From Bacteroidaceae bacterium (GTDB lineage Bacteria > Bacteroidota > Bacteroidia > Bacteroidales > Bacteroidaceae), in the NCBI GenBank assembly GCA_017615835.1, contig JAFZZI010000015.1, positions 1 through 64,000 on the forward strand: 64,000 bases of DNA, written 5' to 3'. The notes below the pieces were generated by a model. That model did no database searches, was not told where the DNA came from, and saw only the letters and a program-made list of their open reading frames with translations. Position numbers and translations under genes: made by a program. Below, in pieces: positions 53,040-61,685 of this stretch. Positions within the stretch are counted from its first letter, which is position 1. Each line of letters opens with the position of its first letter.

Positions 53040-55565
53040 ATGATATACCCCAGCAACTTCGAGACAAAAACGTCATTCACTGAAATACGTCGCATGCTCT
53101 CTGACTACTGTATCTGCGAACTGGGCAGACAGCGTGTCGGAGAGATGACGTTTTTGACTGATTTCGAAGGAATCTCGAAGCAGCTAGACCTCACATCCGA
53201 GATGATAATGATACTTCGCGAGGGAGCAGCATTTCCGGACCAAAACTACCACGACATGCGTGATTCACTCGCACACATCAAAGTCATAGGAACATGGATT
53301 GAGGAGCAAGCACTGCTTCAACTGTGGCGCTCGCTCCAGACAATCAGTGACATCATAAATTTCCTGAAAGACGGGGAGCGGAGCGTCCTATATCCCAATC
53401 TCTGTTCGCTATCCGACGGAGTCGCTGTTTTTCCGCATATAACATCAGCAATCAGCCACGTCCTCACCAAGTTCGGAAAAATCAAGGATAATGCATCGCC
53501 CGAACTCTACCGGATACGCATGGACCTTGCCAACACACAGTTCAGCATCGGCCGCATACTTACCGGCATTCTCAAGCAAGCACAACAGGACGGTCTTGTC
53601 GACAAAGATGCGGCACCTTCCATGCGTGACGGTCGCCTTGTTCTGCCTGTAGCACCGGCAATGAAACGGCGAATCAAAGGAATCGTACACGACGAATCAG
53701 CCAGCGGCAAAACCATTTTCATCGAACCTGAAGAAGTTGTCGAGGCCAACAACCATATTCGTTCCCTTGAAGCAGACGAGAAGCGCGAGGTCATACGCAT
53801 TCTTACCAACATCGCCGACACCATCAGACCAAACATACCTGACATACTCAATTCAAACGAGTTCCTTGCAGACATCGACTTCATAAGAGCCAAAGCCAGA
53901 CTCTCCATAGACATTGAAGCTGAAATACCTATACTTGAGCATAAGCCTATGATTGATATGGTTCAAGCCGTACATCCGCTTCTCAAAATATCACATGCCC
54001 GCAACGGACGCCAGATTGTACCGCTTGACCTGCGTCTCGACTCAAAGAACAGCATTCTGCTTATCTCCGGTCCTAATGCTGGTGGCAAGTCTGTCTGTCT
54101 CAAAACAGTAGGCCTTCTCCAATACATGCTCCAATGCGGTCTGCCAGTTCCCATGCGCAGTAACAGCCACGTCGGAATCTTCAAGAAAATCTTCATAGAC
54201 ATAGGCGATGAGCAGAGCATCGAGAACGATCTCAGCACCTACTCAAGCCATCTTCTGAACATGAAGCAGATGATGAAGCACTGCGACCGCAGCAGTCTCA
54301 TCCTAATTGACGAGTTCGGCAGTGGTACCGAACCAAACATCGGAGGTGCTATCGCAGAAGCAATACTTATGCGTTTCAACCGCAGCCACACTTTTGGTGT
54401 CATAACAACCCACTACCAGAACCTCAAAAACTACGCTGAATCAAACGACGGCATCATTAACGGGGCCATGCTTTATGACCGCCACCTAATGCAGCCTCTA
54501 TACATACTCCAGACAGGCAATCCAGGCAGTTCTTTCGCAGTAGAGATAGCCCGCAAGACCGGCATTCCAGAAGATGTAATATCCGATGCTTCTGAAATTG
54601 TCGGGCGCGATTATATTAACGCAGACAAATACCTCCAGGACATCGTACGTGACAAACGCTACTGGGAAAACAAGCGGCAAAACGTACATCAGCTCGAAAA
54701 GAACCTCGACGAGCAGCTTGCCCGCCACGAACGGGAACTTGATGACCTTCAGAAAGTACGTAAGGCCATCATATCCGAGGCAAAAGAGAAGGCAGACCAG
54801 ATGCTGCGCGACTCAAATGCAATCATAGAAAACACCATTCGCACAATAAAGGAATCACAGGCCGACAAAGAACTGACCCGACTGGCACGTCATGAACTGG
54901 CCGAGTTCCAGCAGACCCTCGATAATATCGGAATGGAAACCAACACCGAATCAGAAGATAATATCCGTCGCCAGATGGAACGTATACGCCAAAGCCAGGA
55001 GAGAAGGCGCAGACGAAAAGAAGAGAAGGCCCGCAATACCACTCCGCAGTCATCCTTGCTTTCCGAAAGCAATAAAGCTCAACCACTCGCAAACGAAACA
55101 TTCAAACCTGGTGACACCGTACGCCTCAAAGGACAGACCGTCGTAGGCACCGTCACATCAGTCAGCCGAGACAACATAACAGTTGAATTCGGCAATATCA
55201 GCACAACCGTCAAATCTGCACGACTGGAACACTCCGAACCCGTAAAGGCAAGTGCTCTCAATCAGTCATACACATACGTAAGCCGCCAGACAAGCGAACA
55301 CATCAGCAATACAAAACTCAACTTTCGTTCAGACATAGACGTGCGCGGACTTCGCGGTGACGAGGCCGTCCAGAAAGTCATGCACTTTATCGACGATGCC
55401 ACTCTTATAGGTATGTCAAGAGTGCGTATCCTCCACGGTACAGGCAACGGCATACTACGTCAGCTAATACGCCAGTACCTCGCTACTGTTCCAGCCATAA
55501 AATCGTTCCAGGACGAACACATACAATTCGGAGGATCAGGTATAACCGTTGTAGATATTGGATAG
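53040..55565 (+). CDS. mutS2: MutS2 ATPase/Smr endonuclease
   Basis: MutS2 binds branched DNA or collided ribosomes rather than mismatches. The protein has 841 residues: lever/core region (1-300), ABC ATPase with Walker A GPNAGGKS (344-351), Walker B LILIDEFGSGTEP and the TTHYQNLK switch. A long charged coiled coil (about 520-670) and a KOW-like module (FKPGDTVRLKGQTVVGTV) follow. The C-terminal Smr domain has DVRGLRGDEA and the HGTGNG motif. All parts expected of the family are present. The symbol 'rqcU' is used in newer literature for ribosome-rescue relatives. Confidence 0.95.
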   Translation: MIYPSNFETKTSFTEIRRMLSDYCICELGRQRVGEMTFLTDFEGISKQLDLTSEMIMILREGAAFPDQNYHDMRDSLAHIKVIGTWIEEQALLQLWRSLQTISDIINFLKDGERSVLYPNLCSLSDGVAVFPHITSAISHVLTKFGKIKDNASPELYRIRMDLANTQFSIGRILTGILKQAQQDGLVDKDAAPSMRDGRLVLPVAPAMKRRIKGIVHDESASGKTIFIEPEEVVEANNHIRSLEADEKREVIRILTNIADTIRPNIPDILNSNEFLADIDFIRAKARLSIDIEAEIPILEHKPMIDMVQAVHPLLKISHARNGRQIVPLDLRLDSKNSILLISGPNAGGKSVCLKTVGLLQYMLQCGLPVPMRSNSHVGIFKKIFIDIGDEQSIENDLSTYSSHLLNMKQMMKHCDRSSLILIDEFGSGTEPNIGGAIAEAILMRFNRSHTFGVITTHYQNLKNYAESNDGIINGAMLYDRHLMQPLYILQTGNPGSSFAVEIARKTGIPEDVISDASEIVGRDYINADKYLQDIVRDKRYWENKRQNVHQLEKNLDEQLARHERELDDLQKVRKAIISEAKEKADQMLRDSNAIIENTIRTIKESQADKELTRLARHELAEFQQTLDNIGMETNTESEDNIRRQMERIRQSQERRRRRKEEKARNTTPQSSLLSESNKAQPLANETFKPGDTVRLKGQTVVGTVTSVSRDNITVEFGNISTTVKSARLEHSEPVKASALNQSYTYVSRQTSEHISNTKLNFRSDIDVRGLRGDEAVQKVMHFIDDATLIGMSRVRILHGTGNGILRQLIRQYLATVPAIKSFQDEHIQFGGSGITVVDIG

Positions 55566-55665
55566 ACTTGCCTGCCTCAATAGACTTTCAATGTACGGCC
55601 GAACGTTATGGCGGGCAATTATTGCTACCTGTATGTTCAAGTGAATACGTTTTTAAAACGAAAAA

Positions 55666-55687
55666 GAGGTCAACCAAAGTTGACCTC
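55666..55687 (-). terminator. Terminator after the GH51 gene
   Basis: GAGGTCAAC (55666-55674) and GTTGACCTC (55679-55687) form a 9-bp stem with a 4-nt loop. On the minus strand a TTTTTCGTTTT tract follows. It lies 32 bp past the GH51 stop. Confidence 0.88.
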
Positions 55688-55718
55688 CTACTCTATTATT
55701 AATGCTCAATTGGTAACT

Positions 55719-57284
55719 TCACTCGACCTCGAGGGTGATAATGCTCAATGCCGGCATGGTCAGAGTAATCGAACCATCCTTGGCAATCTTGGCACCCTTA
55801 TACTCCTTAAGGGTGACCTTATTGGGATTATCAAAGCTGTTGTAGTCATTGATTGCTCCTGAGGTGAGAATCTGACCTGTAACCTTCTTTGCACTGAAGT
55901 CGTTAAGATTGACAGTAACCTCCTGTTCCTCATCAGCATCAACATTCGACAGAGAAACGTGTATCTTACCATCAGCTGCTTTCGAAGCTGTAGCGCTCAT
56001 AAGCGGCAGAGGACGGTTAGCACCTTCGGCGGGATTATTCTTGAAACGCTCGTTGCGAACCAGCTTGACAGCGCAACCGTCAACGGTAGTGGCAAGCGAC
56101 TTCGCGTCCTGATGCGGTATGTACATCTTGTACACATAATACGTTGGAGTCAGAACCATCTTATCGTCCTTTGTCAGAACCATCGACTGTAAAACATTGG
56201 CTACCTGAGCGATATTGGTCATCTGGATGCGGTCGGCATATTTATGAAATACATCAAGCGAGAGCGATGCAACAAAGGCATCACGCATCGTATTCTGCTG
56301 AAAAAGTTGTGTACCAGGCTCGGAATCCCACCATGTACCCCATTCATCCACATATAGCGGAATTCGGTGGTTTGGATCAGCCTTGCTCATTATGTCCAAA
56401 TGCTTCTGAATGACCGGCTCGATACCAAGCGCCTTGCCAAGACACCAATAATAGTCATCCTTGCTGAAATTGGTGGCAGAACCTTTGCTTCCATCCCATC
56501 CGGCTACCGTGTAGTAATGAAGAGACACAGCGTTCATCTGACTGCCGATGCGATCCATAAGGACTTCGGTCCACTCATAATCGTAGTCGCTCGCTCCACT
56601 GGCAATCTTGACTATATGAGTGCCGTTGTAATCACGCATATAGGTCTGATATCTGCGGAATATATCAGAATAATATTCTGGGCGCATATTGCCGCCACAT
56701 CCCCATGCTTCGTTGCCGACACCTATATAACGTACGTGCCATGGCTCCTCACGACCATTCTGCTTGCGGATTTTAGCCATCGGGCCATCTGCTGCATTCA
56801 TGTACTCGACCCACTTGGCAGCCTCCTCAACAGAGCCACTGCCAACATTCATGCTGATATACGGTTCAATATTCAGCATCTCGCACAAGTTAAGAAACTC
56901 ATGAGTGCCGAAGCTGTTGTCCTCTACTATACCGCCCCAATTATTGTTAACCATTCGGGGACGGTTCTCCTTTGGACCGATGCCGTCCATCCAGTGGTAC
57001 TCGTCTGCAAAGCAGCCGCCAGGCCAACGCATGAGAGGTACATGCAGTTCCCTAAGAGCGTTCAGGACATCATTTCTGTAACCGTTGGTATTGGGAATAG
57101 AAGATTCAGGGCCTACCCAAAGACCACCATATATGCATGTTCCCAGGTGCTCGGAGAACTGGCCGTAGATGTTCTTGTTGATAGTGGCACCGGGCTTGCC
57201 AGCCTGAACATTTACCGTCACACTCTGCTTGGCACTAGTCGTGACACTGAGTGCAAGCGCTACAAATAGAAGGACTTTTCTCAT
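55719..57284 (-). CDS. GH51 alpha-L-arabinofuranosidase
   Basis: This protein removes terminal alpha-L-arabinofuranose from arabinan, arabinoxylan or arabinogalactan. It has 521 residues with signal peptide MRKVLLFVALALSVTTSAK. The (beta/alpha)8 barrel carries the acid/base Glu in GVGNEAWGCGG and the nucleophile Glu in LYVDEWGTWW. The family N-terminal motif IYGQFSEHLG and PGGCFADEYHW are intact. The C-terminal beta domain (about 400-521) completes the normal GH51 layout. It is the last gene of the carbohydrate locus and has its own promoter (57314-57344). The exported form suggests periplasmic or surface action. Confidence 0.93.
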   Translation of the reverse strand: MRKVLLFVALALSVTTSAKQSVTVNVQAGKPGATINKNIYGQFSEHLGTCIYGGLWVGPESSIPNTNGYRNDVLNALRELHVPLMRWPGGCFADEYHWMDGIGPKENRPRMVNNNWGGIVEDNSFGTHEFLNLCEMLNIEPYISMNVGSGSVEEAAKWVEYMNAADGPMAKIRKQNGREEPWHVRYIGVGNEAWGCGGNMRPEYYSDIFRRYQTYMRDYNGTHIVKIASGASDYDYEWTEVLMDRIGSQMNAVSLHYYTVAGWDGSKGSATNFSKDDYYWCLGKALGIEPVIQKHLDIMSKADPNHRIPLYVDEWGTWWDSEPGTQLFQQNTMRDAFVASLSLDVFHKYADRIQMTNIAQVANVLQSMVLTKDDKMVLTPTYYVYKMYIPHQDAKSLATTVDGCAVKLVRNERFKNNPAEGANRPLPLMSATASKAADGKIHVSLSNVDADEEQEVTVNLNDFSAKKVTGQILTSGAINDYNSFDNPNKVTLKEYKGAKIAKDGSITLTMPALSIITLEVE

Positions 57285-57313
57285 AATTAGGTAATGTCTG
57301 TAAGTACATAGTG

Positions 57314-57344
57314 CAAATATACAAAAGTAGAACGGAAGAGCAAG
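57314..57344 (-). promoter_or_regulatory. Promoter of the GH51 gene, nested in a hairpin
   Basis: On the minus strand: -33 CTTG (57341-57344), 19-bp spacer, -7 TATATTTG (57314-57321), 30 bp before ATG 57284. The spacer is one arm of the hairpin at 57327-57368. Confidence 0.65.
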
Positions 57345-57368
57345 ACATTGCCTGCTTTTCCGTTCTAC
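57327..57368 (-). terminator. Hairpin between GH43 and GH51, probable terminator
   Basis: GTAGAACGGAA (57327-57337) and TTCCGTTCTAC (57358-57368) pair perfectly over 11 bp and continue inward with AGCA/TGCT-type pairing to a roughly 10-nt loop. On the minus strand it is followed by TTTTG, a short U tract. It overlaps the GH51 promoter, so termination and initiation share sequence. Confidence 0.65.
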
Positions 57369-57410
57369 ATTGTTAAAATAAGGTTCAGTAAGCCTCAGTA
57401 CGACACCCTA

Positions 57411-58859
57411 TCAATGATTTCTGAAGTTCCACTTGTAATTGTCGCTGCTGAAGTCGAACTTGCCAAGTGAGGGAGTACTGTCACCCGAAGACATCAGTAC
57501 AAGTTCTTCATCGCAACCGGGAACCTCCTTAGGCATAATTCTGTATGTACCATCTGTAAGCTGCTCTATGCGCCAGAGCTGCTCAGCAGCACCGGTATAC
57601 TGAGGAACGGTTATTACCTCACGGTCGGCAGTTGCTGCCAGAGCTCTCTTGGTGCCGGCGATAGTAATCTTATAGTACTGACCGCCAAGATAACCTCCCG
57701 CCTCGGGAACTGCGGTAACAGTCCATTTCTGGTGTGGACGGAACATGTAGTCGCCTATGCGGACATCAATGTTGTCTTTCGGCCACTTCTCATATACATC
57801 AATGAGCGACTGCTCTTCAATAGCCTGCGGACCAGCTGTTGCGCCACCGCCGAACATTCCGCGTCCACCCTGCTGACGGACGAAGTCAACGGCAAGCTCA
57901 AGGGCATAGCCTCTACGCTCCGACTCAATCTCATATGTACCCTCCTTGAAGAGTTCACCGGCGTATGGCCAGTCGTTCTTCCAGAGAAGAGGACGTATGG
58001 CAAGAACACTGCGTCCACCCTGATCATAGTCGGCCTCCCAGTGGAAGGACATCTTCTCGACGCCCTCCTCTTCAACATATCGGCCAAAGTGACCGGCACC
58101 GGTCTTCCTGTCACCAGCAGCAATAACCATCCTGCCGCCGCCCTTCAGCATGTCACGTCCGACGTTATCAAGATACGGGCCCAGGACGTTTCTTGAACGG
58201 CCAACCACTATGTTATAGGTGGAGTTTACACCATCGCAGCATGTTCCGTGAGTTCCGAGCAGATAGTACCAACCGTTGCGGTAGATAAGTGCAGAAGCCT
58301 CACAGTCAATGGCAATATCCTTGGCTACGTTACCCTTAACGCGTTCTCCGGTCTTGGGGTCAATCTCAACAATACGGATGAAACCATAATATGTACCATA
58401 GGATACCCACATACGGCCAGTAGTCGGATCCAGAAGAACCGATGGATCAATAGCATCGCAGTCTTCATCAATCTCTGACGAGGCAATCTCGACAGCCTCA
58501 GTAAACTTGAAGTCAGGCGACTGCGGATCTAAAGTAGTATTCCACATTGTATTGATTCGGCCTGCATGTCCACCGCCAAGTCCACCGCCAGTTGAACCGT
58601 AAACGATAAGGTAACGGTCGCCAACCTTCATCGCATCGGGAGCGGCACCGCCGCCGGGACGCTGAGCCCCACTGTGCCAGTTCCAGCCGTCCTCCGAAAT
58701 AAGGCCGCCGCCACCTGTGCCGAAAGTATAATACTTACCGTCGCATTTGACGATAGTTGACGGGTCATGAATAAAAGGCTGACCCACTTGTGCGTTTGAA
58801 TTCAGTGTGAAAACTGAGAGAAGGGCTGCAATACCCAATATTGTATTCTGTCTTTTCAT
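57411..58859 (-). CDS. GH43 arabinanase-like glycosidase with C-terminal ricin-like domain
   Basis: This protein has 482 residues and a signal peptide (MKRQNTILGIAALLSVFTLNSNAQ). The five-bladed propeller is visible: base Asp in FIHDPSTI, pKa-modulating Asp in DAIDPSVL, and acid Glu in DCEASALIY. This pattern fits endo- or exo-alpha-1,5-L-arabinanases. A Gly-rich insert (QQGGRGMFGGGATAG, about 330-345) and a C-terminal beta-trefoil-like part (AEQLWRIEQLTDGTYRI) follow, possibly carbohydrate-binding. It is 12 bp after the unrecognised 284-residue gene and upstream of GH51; together they would degrade arabinan. Confidence 0.88.
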   Translation of the reverse strand: MKRQNTILGIAALLSVFTLNSNAQVGQPFIHDPSTIVKCDGKYYTFGTGGGGLISEDGWNWHSGAQRPGGGAAPDAMKVGDRYLIVYGSTGGGLGGGHAGRINTMWNTTLDPQSPDFKFTEAVEIASSEIDEDCDAIDPSVLLDPTTGRMWVSYGTYYGFIRIVEIDPKTGERVKGNVAKDIAIDCEASALIYRNGWYYLLGTHGTCCDGVNSTYNIVVGRSRNVLGPYLDNVGRDMLKGGGRMVIAAGDRKTGAGHFGRYVEEEGVEKMSFHWEADYDQGGRSVLAIRPLLWKNDWPYAGELFKEGTYEIESERRGYALELAVDFVRQQGGRGMFGGGATAGPQAIEEQSLIDVYEKWPKDNIDVRIGDYMFRPHQKWTVTAVPEAGGYLGGQYYKITIAGTKRALAATADREVITVPQYTGAAEQLWRIEQLTDGTYRIMPKEVPGCDEELVLMSSGDSTPSLGKFDFSSDNYKWNFRNH

Positions 58860-58871
58860 ATCACTCAGTCA

Positions 58872-59726
58872 TTATTCGTTAGTAATAGTCATATTCTTAA
58901 CAGGGTTTCCGTTCTCGTCAATAAAACGGACACAGAAGTCACTCATTCCAGGGCCATTGATAACAGCACCACGAAGAACGTTCTTGCCCTTCTTCAGAGT
59001 GAGACGCTTTGATGTGGCATCATCAGCAACCATGCGGCGGTCGCCTGAAAGTATGACAGCCTCCTCACCGTTCAGCCACCACATTGAAGCGGAGTTTGAA
59101 CCGACGGCCAGGCGTATGTTCTCAATGTCCTCATCACAATTGATTACAGTAACGGCCCAGAACAGTATACCATAGCGGTCTGAGTTCTCAAGACTGGTTG
59201 CGAAGCGGAACAGCTTAGTGTTGTACAGCTTGCTGTCAAGCGCATGCCATTTGAGGTCTTTGCCATCAACCTTGACAACATCTCCGTCGCGTGGAATAAG
59301 AGTCATCTGGTTGGGGAAATATTGCATACCGAACTGTTCGCGAATATAGCTGTCAACGAACGGCGTGTTGCTGTTACGTATGGTTGACTTGGTAATAGGT
59401 TCCAGCAGCAGCCAACGACGGATGAATCCTTCGCTGTCAGGAGCCATAGGCTTCTTGGTCGAGGGAGAGAAATAAGGTGTAATGTCTGTCGGTTCGAAAG
59501 TCACCGGCTGACGCGCACCAAAACCACCCTGGGGACGTGCCTGCTGTCCACCTTGAGGACCTCCCTGAGGAGCCTGACCTTGAAATGCCGGACGAGCCTG
59601 CTGGGCACCCTGTGGTGCACCCTGTGGTCCCTGTCCCCCACCGGGGAACTGTGCAAACGCATTCTGGCAGAGCCCAAAGGATAGCAGAACGCTCATTGCG
59701 AAGATTAAATTACGTTTGTTTGTCAT
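58872..59726 (-). CDS. Exported protein with Gln/Gly/Pro-rich N-terminus, unrecognised
   Basis: I do not recognise the family. This protein has 284 residues: signal peptide (MTNKRNLIFAMSVLLSFGLCQNAFA), then about 45 residues rich in Gly, Gln, Pro and Ala (units such as QGAPQGAQQARP and QGGPQGGQQARPQGG). The ordered part is about 75-284. Its last third ('WWLNGEEAVILSGDRRM...GKNVLRGAVINGPG') resembles the galactose-binding-like beta sandwiches that hold sugar or ligand in glycosidase-linked proteins. No catalytic motif stands out. Position between the alcohol dehydrogenase (33 bp) and GH43 (12 bp) suggests a carbohydrate role. Confidence 0.6.
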   Translation of the reverse strand: MTNKRNLIFAMSVLLSFGLCQNAFAQFPGGGQGPQGAPQGAQQARPAFQGQAPQGGPQGGQQARPQGGFGARQPVTFEPTDITPYFSPSTKKPMAPDSEGFIRRWLLLEPITKSTIRNSNTPFVDSYIREQFGMQYFPNQMTLIPRDGDVVKVDGKDLKWHALDSKLYNTKLFRFATSLENSDRYGILFWAVTVINCDEDIENIRLAVGSNSASMWWLNGEEAVILSGDRRMVADDATSKRLTLKKGKNVLRGAVINGPGMSDFCVRFIDENGNPVKNMTITNE

Positions 59727-59759
59727 AGAAAAACAGTTAAAAAAAATTAGTGAATAAAA

Positions 59760-60779
59760 TCATTCAAAAGACACGAGAAGCCGGAAGACCCTGCCGGGCT
59801 CCGAATCCCACTGTTTCATGGCATCAAATGCCTGCTCAGGTTTTACGATGCCGCTGATAAGGCTGTCTACCGGTATGTTTCCGGTCTGAAGTAACCGTAT
59901 GACCGCACGAAAATCCTCTGGCATCGCATTACGCGAACCACGGATGTCAAGTTCCTTCTGGACAAACAGGCGCGTCTGGAATGATACATCATTCTTTGAG
60001 TAGCCAATGCAGACTACACGTCCTGTAAAACCGACAATGTCAACAGCAGTAACATATGTTGCGGGACTGCCCACCGCTTCGATAACAACATCGGCACCAT
60101 ACTGATTAGTCAATTGGCCGACTATAGCACGGACATCCTCCTCACGACTGTCTATATAGCGACATGCGCCTGCCTTTATGGCTAAATCGCGTTTATCTTT
60201 GCCCAAATCGACGGCAACGACTGATGCTCCCCGGTGAGAGGCGCGCATTACTGCACCCAATCCCACCATTCCACAGCCGATGACCACAACAGTATCGGTA
60301 TCCGAAACATCTCCGCGTGACACAGCATGGAACCCGACACTCATAGGTTCGATTATTGCAGCTTCGCGGGCTGAAATGCTGCCTACAGGAATAACCTTCT
60401 GCCAAGGTAAGGATATATACTCGCGCATCGCACCATCACGCTGCACTCCAAGTGTCTCGTTGTGCTGACAGGCATTGGGACGACCATTGCGACACGATAA
60501 ACAGACACCACATGCAGTATAGGGATTGACTGTTACGGTCTGGCCGATGCAGAAGCCGTCAGGACAGCCCTCTCCGATGGCACAGACCTCTGCACCTATC
60601 TCATGACCTGGTATGACTTCGGGCTTAGCCATTGCGTTAAGACCACGGAACGTATTCAGATCACTTCCGCAGAAACCGACGAAGTGATTTTTCAGCATAA
60701 GTTCTCCAGGTGCAGGCTCAGGCATCGGGAGACTTATGACGTCCATCTGACGGACTCCGGGAATTCTTATAGCTTTCAT
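59760..60779 (-). CDS. Zinc-dependent alcohol dehydrogenase, L-galactonate 5-dehydrogenase-like
   Basis: This protein has 339 residues of the medium-chain dehydrogenase family. Catalytic zinc ligands: Cys37 (GFCGSD), His59-Glu60 (PGHE). Structural zinc: Cys90, Cys93, Cys96, Cys104. Rossmann motif VIGCGMVGLGAV, then an acidic end of strand 2 (VVAVDLG), which suggests NAD. Stretches such as LGVQRDGAMREYISLP and LDIRGSRNAMPEDF resemble L-galactonate oxidoreductase (E. coli YjjN/LgoD) and galactitol-phosphate dehydrogenase relatives, from memory. It follows the lactonase-like gene by 1 bp, which would supply its substrate. The substrate is inferred, not shown. Confidence 0.75.
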   Translation of the reverse strand: MKAIRIPGVRQMDVISLPMPEPAPGELMLKNHFVGFCGSDLNTFRGLNAMAKPEVIPGHEIGAEVCAIGEGCPDGFCIGQTVTVNPYTACGVCLSCRNGRPNACQHNETLGVQRDGAMREYISLPWQKVIPVGSISAREAAIIEPMSVGFHAVSRGDVSDTDTVVVIGCGMVGLGAVMRASHRGASVVAVDLGKDKRDLAIKAGACRYIDSREEDVRAIVGQLTNQYGADVVIEAVGSPATYVTAVDIVGFTGRVVCIGYSKNDVSFQTRLFVQKELDIRGSRNAMPEDFRAVIRLLQTGNIPVDSLISGIVKPEQAFDAMKQWDSEPGRVFRLLVSFE

Positions 60780-60780
60780 C

Positions 60781-61680
60781 TCACTCAGACATATTTTTAA
60801 TGTAAGGAAGTTCCGTCAGATCCGTCAACCCGTAAAAACGCATTGCATTCTCTCCAAGGAACATTCTTTTTTCCGACTCGTCAAATACTGCCGACTTCTG
60901 CACAAAATCATATGACATCCTGTAAGTTATAGCAGTTATCGTACGGGGGTAGTCGGAACCCCACATAAGTTTGTCCATCCCCACGGTATCAGCAGCAACA
61001 CGAATAGCCCTGATTGCCGACGGGAATGGATAAAACTCCGAATTATATAGCCAGGTAATGCCCCCAGCCTCAATATAGACCATTTCGGCCAACGAAAGTT
61101 TAATCTGGTCCAACCAATATTTACCTTTGGCCATACCGAAATGGCCGATTGCAATCTTCAGTCTGGGACAACGTGATATTACATTTTCCATCTGTCTGAT
61201 CTGTTCAAGGCTGTCGGCCAGACAAACAGATGCAACCAGACCACGCGATTCAGCCTCAATGAAGAACTCCATCCATTCAGGGCTGTCAAGAGCTGTATTA
61301 AGGCGATGTGCCGGCAAGGCAACGCCCTTAAATCCCATGTCAGCCAAAACACCGGCCTGACCTGCTGGAGAAATATTAAAGTCAGGCATGCCACAGCAGA
61401 AGAACCGCTTGGGGAATTTTTTCTGCACTTCCAGCAAATAACTGTTCTGGTTGCCGTCTATGATTTCCTGAACGACTACTGCAGCCGACACCTGAGCATA
61501 ATCCATGTTCGAAACGAAAACCTCAGCGCTGTTGCGGCCGTCAATCATGAACGGTGGAAGCATCTGTCTTTCCTCGCCAAAGAACATTGCCCTTCCGTTA
61601 GGCATCTGGGTGATATTCTGCCCGTCAACTACAGCTTTTTGGGTCAGCCAAAGATGAGAATGTGCATCAACTAATATCAT
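60781..61680 (-). CDS. Amidohydrolase-family sugar lactonase-like protein
   Basis: This protein has 299 residues and an amidohydrolase-2 (COG3618-type) TIM barrel. N-terminal metal motif DAHSHLW (His7, His9). The barrel continues with FKGVALPAHRLNTAL, KIAIGHFGMAKG (His), and the final Asp in MWGSDYPRT. COG3618 includes L-fucono-, L-rhamnono- and L-galactono-lactonases that open aldonolactones made by sugar dehydrogenases. Its position between an aldose dehydrogenase-like reductase (5 bp) and a polyol/aldonate dehydrogenase (1 bp) supports that role. Cytosolic, no signal peptide. Confidence 0.8.
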   Translation of the reverse strand: MILVDAHSHLWLTQKAVVDGQNITQMPNGRAMFFGEERQMLPPFMIDGRNSAEVFVSNMDYAQVSAAVVVQEIIDGNQNSYLLEVQKKFPKRFFCCGMPDFNISPAGQAGVLADMGFKGVALPAHRLNTALDSPEWMEFFIEAESRGLVASVCLADSLEQIRQMENVISRCPRLKIAIGHFGMAKGKYWLDQIKLSLAEMVYIEAGGITWLYNSEFYPFPSAIRAIRVAADTVGMDKLMWGSDYPRTITAITYRMSYDFVQKSAVFDESEKRMFLGENAMRFYGLTDLTELPYIKNMSE

Positions 61681-61685
61681 TAATC

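Noticed and set aside
56367-57269. Plus-strand open frame of 300 codons antisense to GH51
   Set aside because: It lies entirely opposite a clear GH51 gene with intact catalytic motifs; its protein shows no domain and is explained by codon bias of the real gene.
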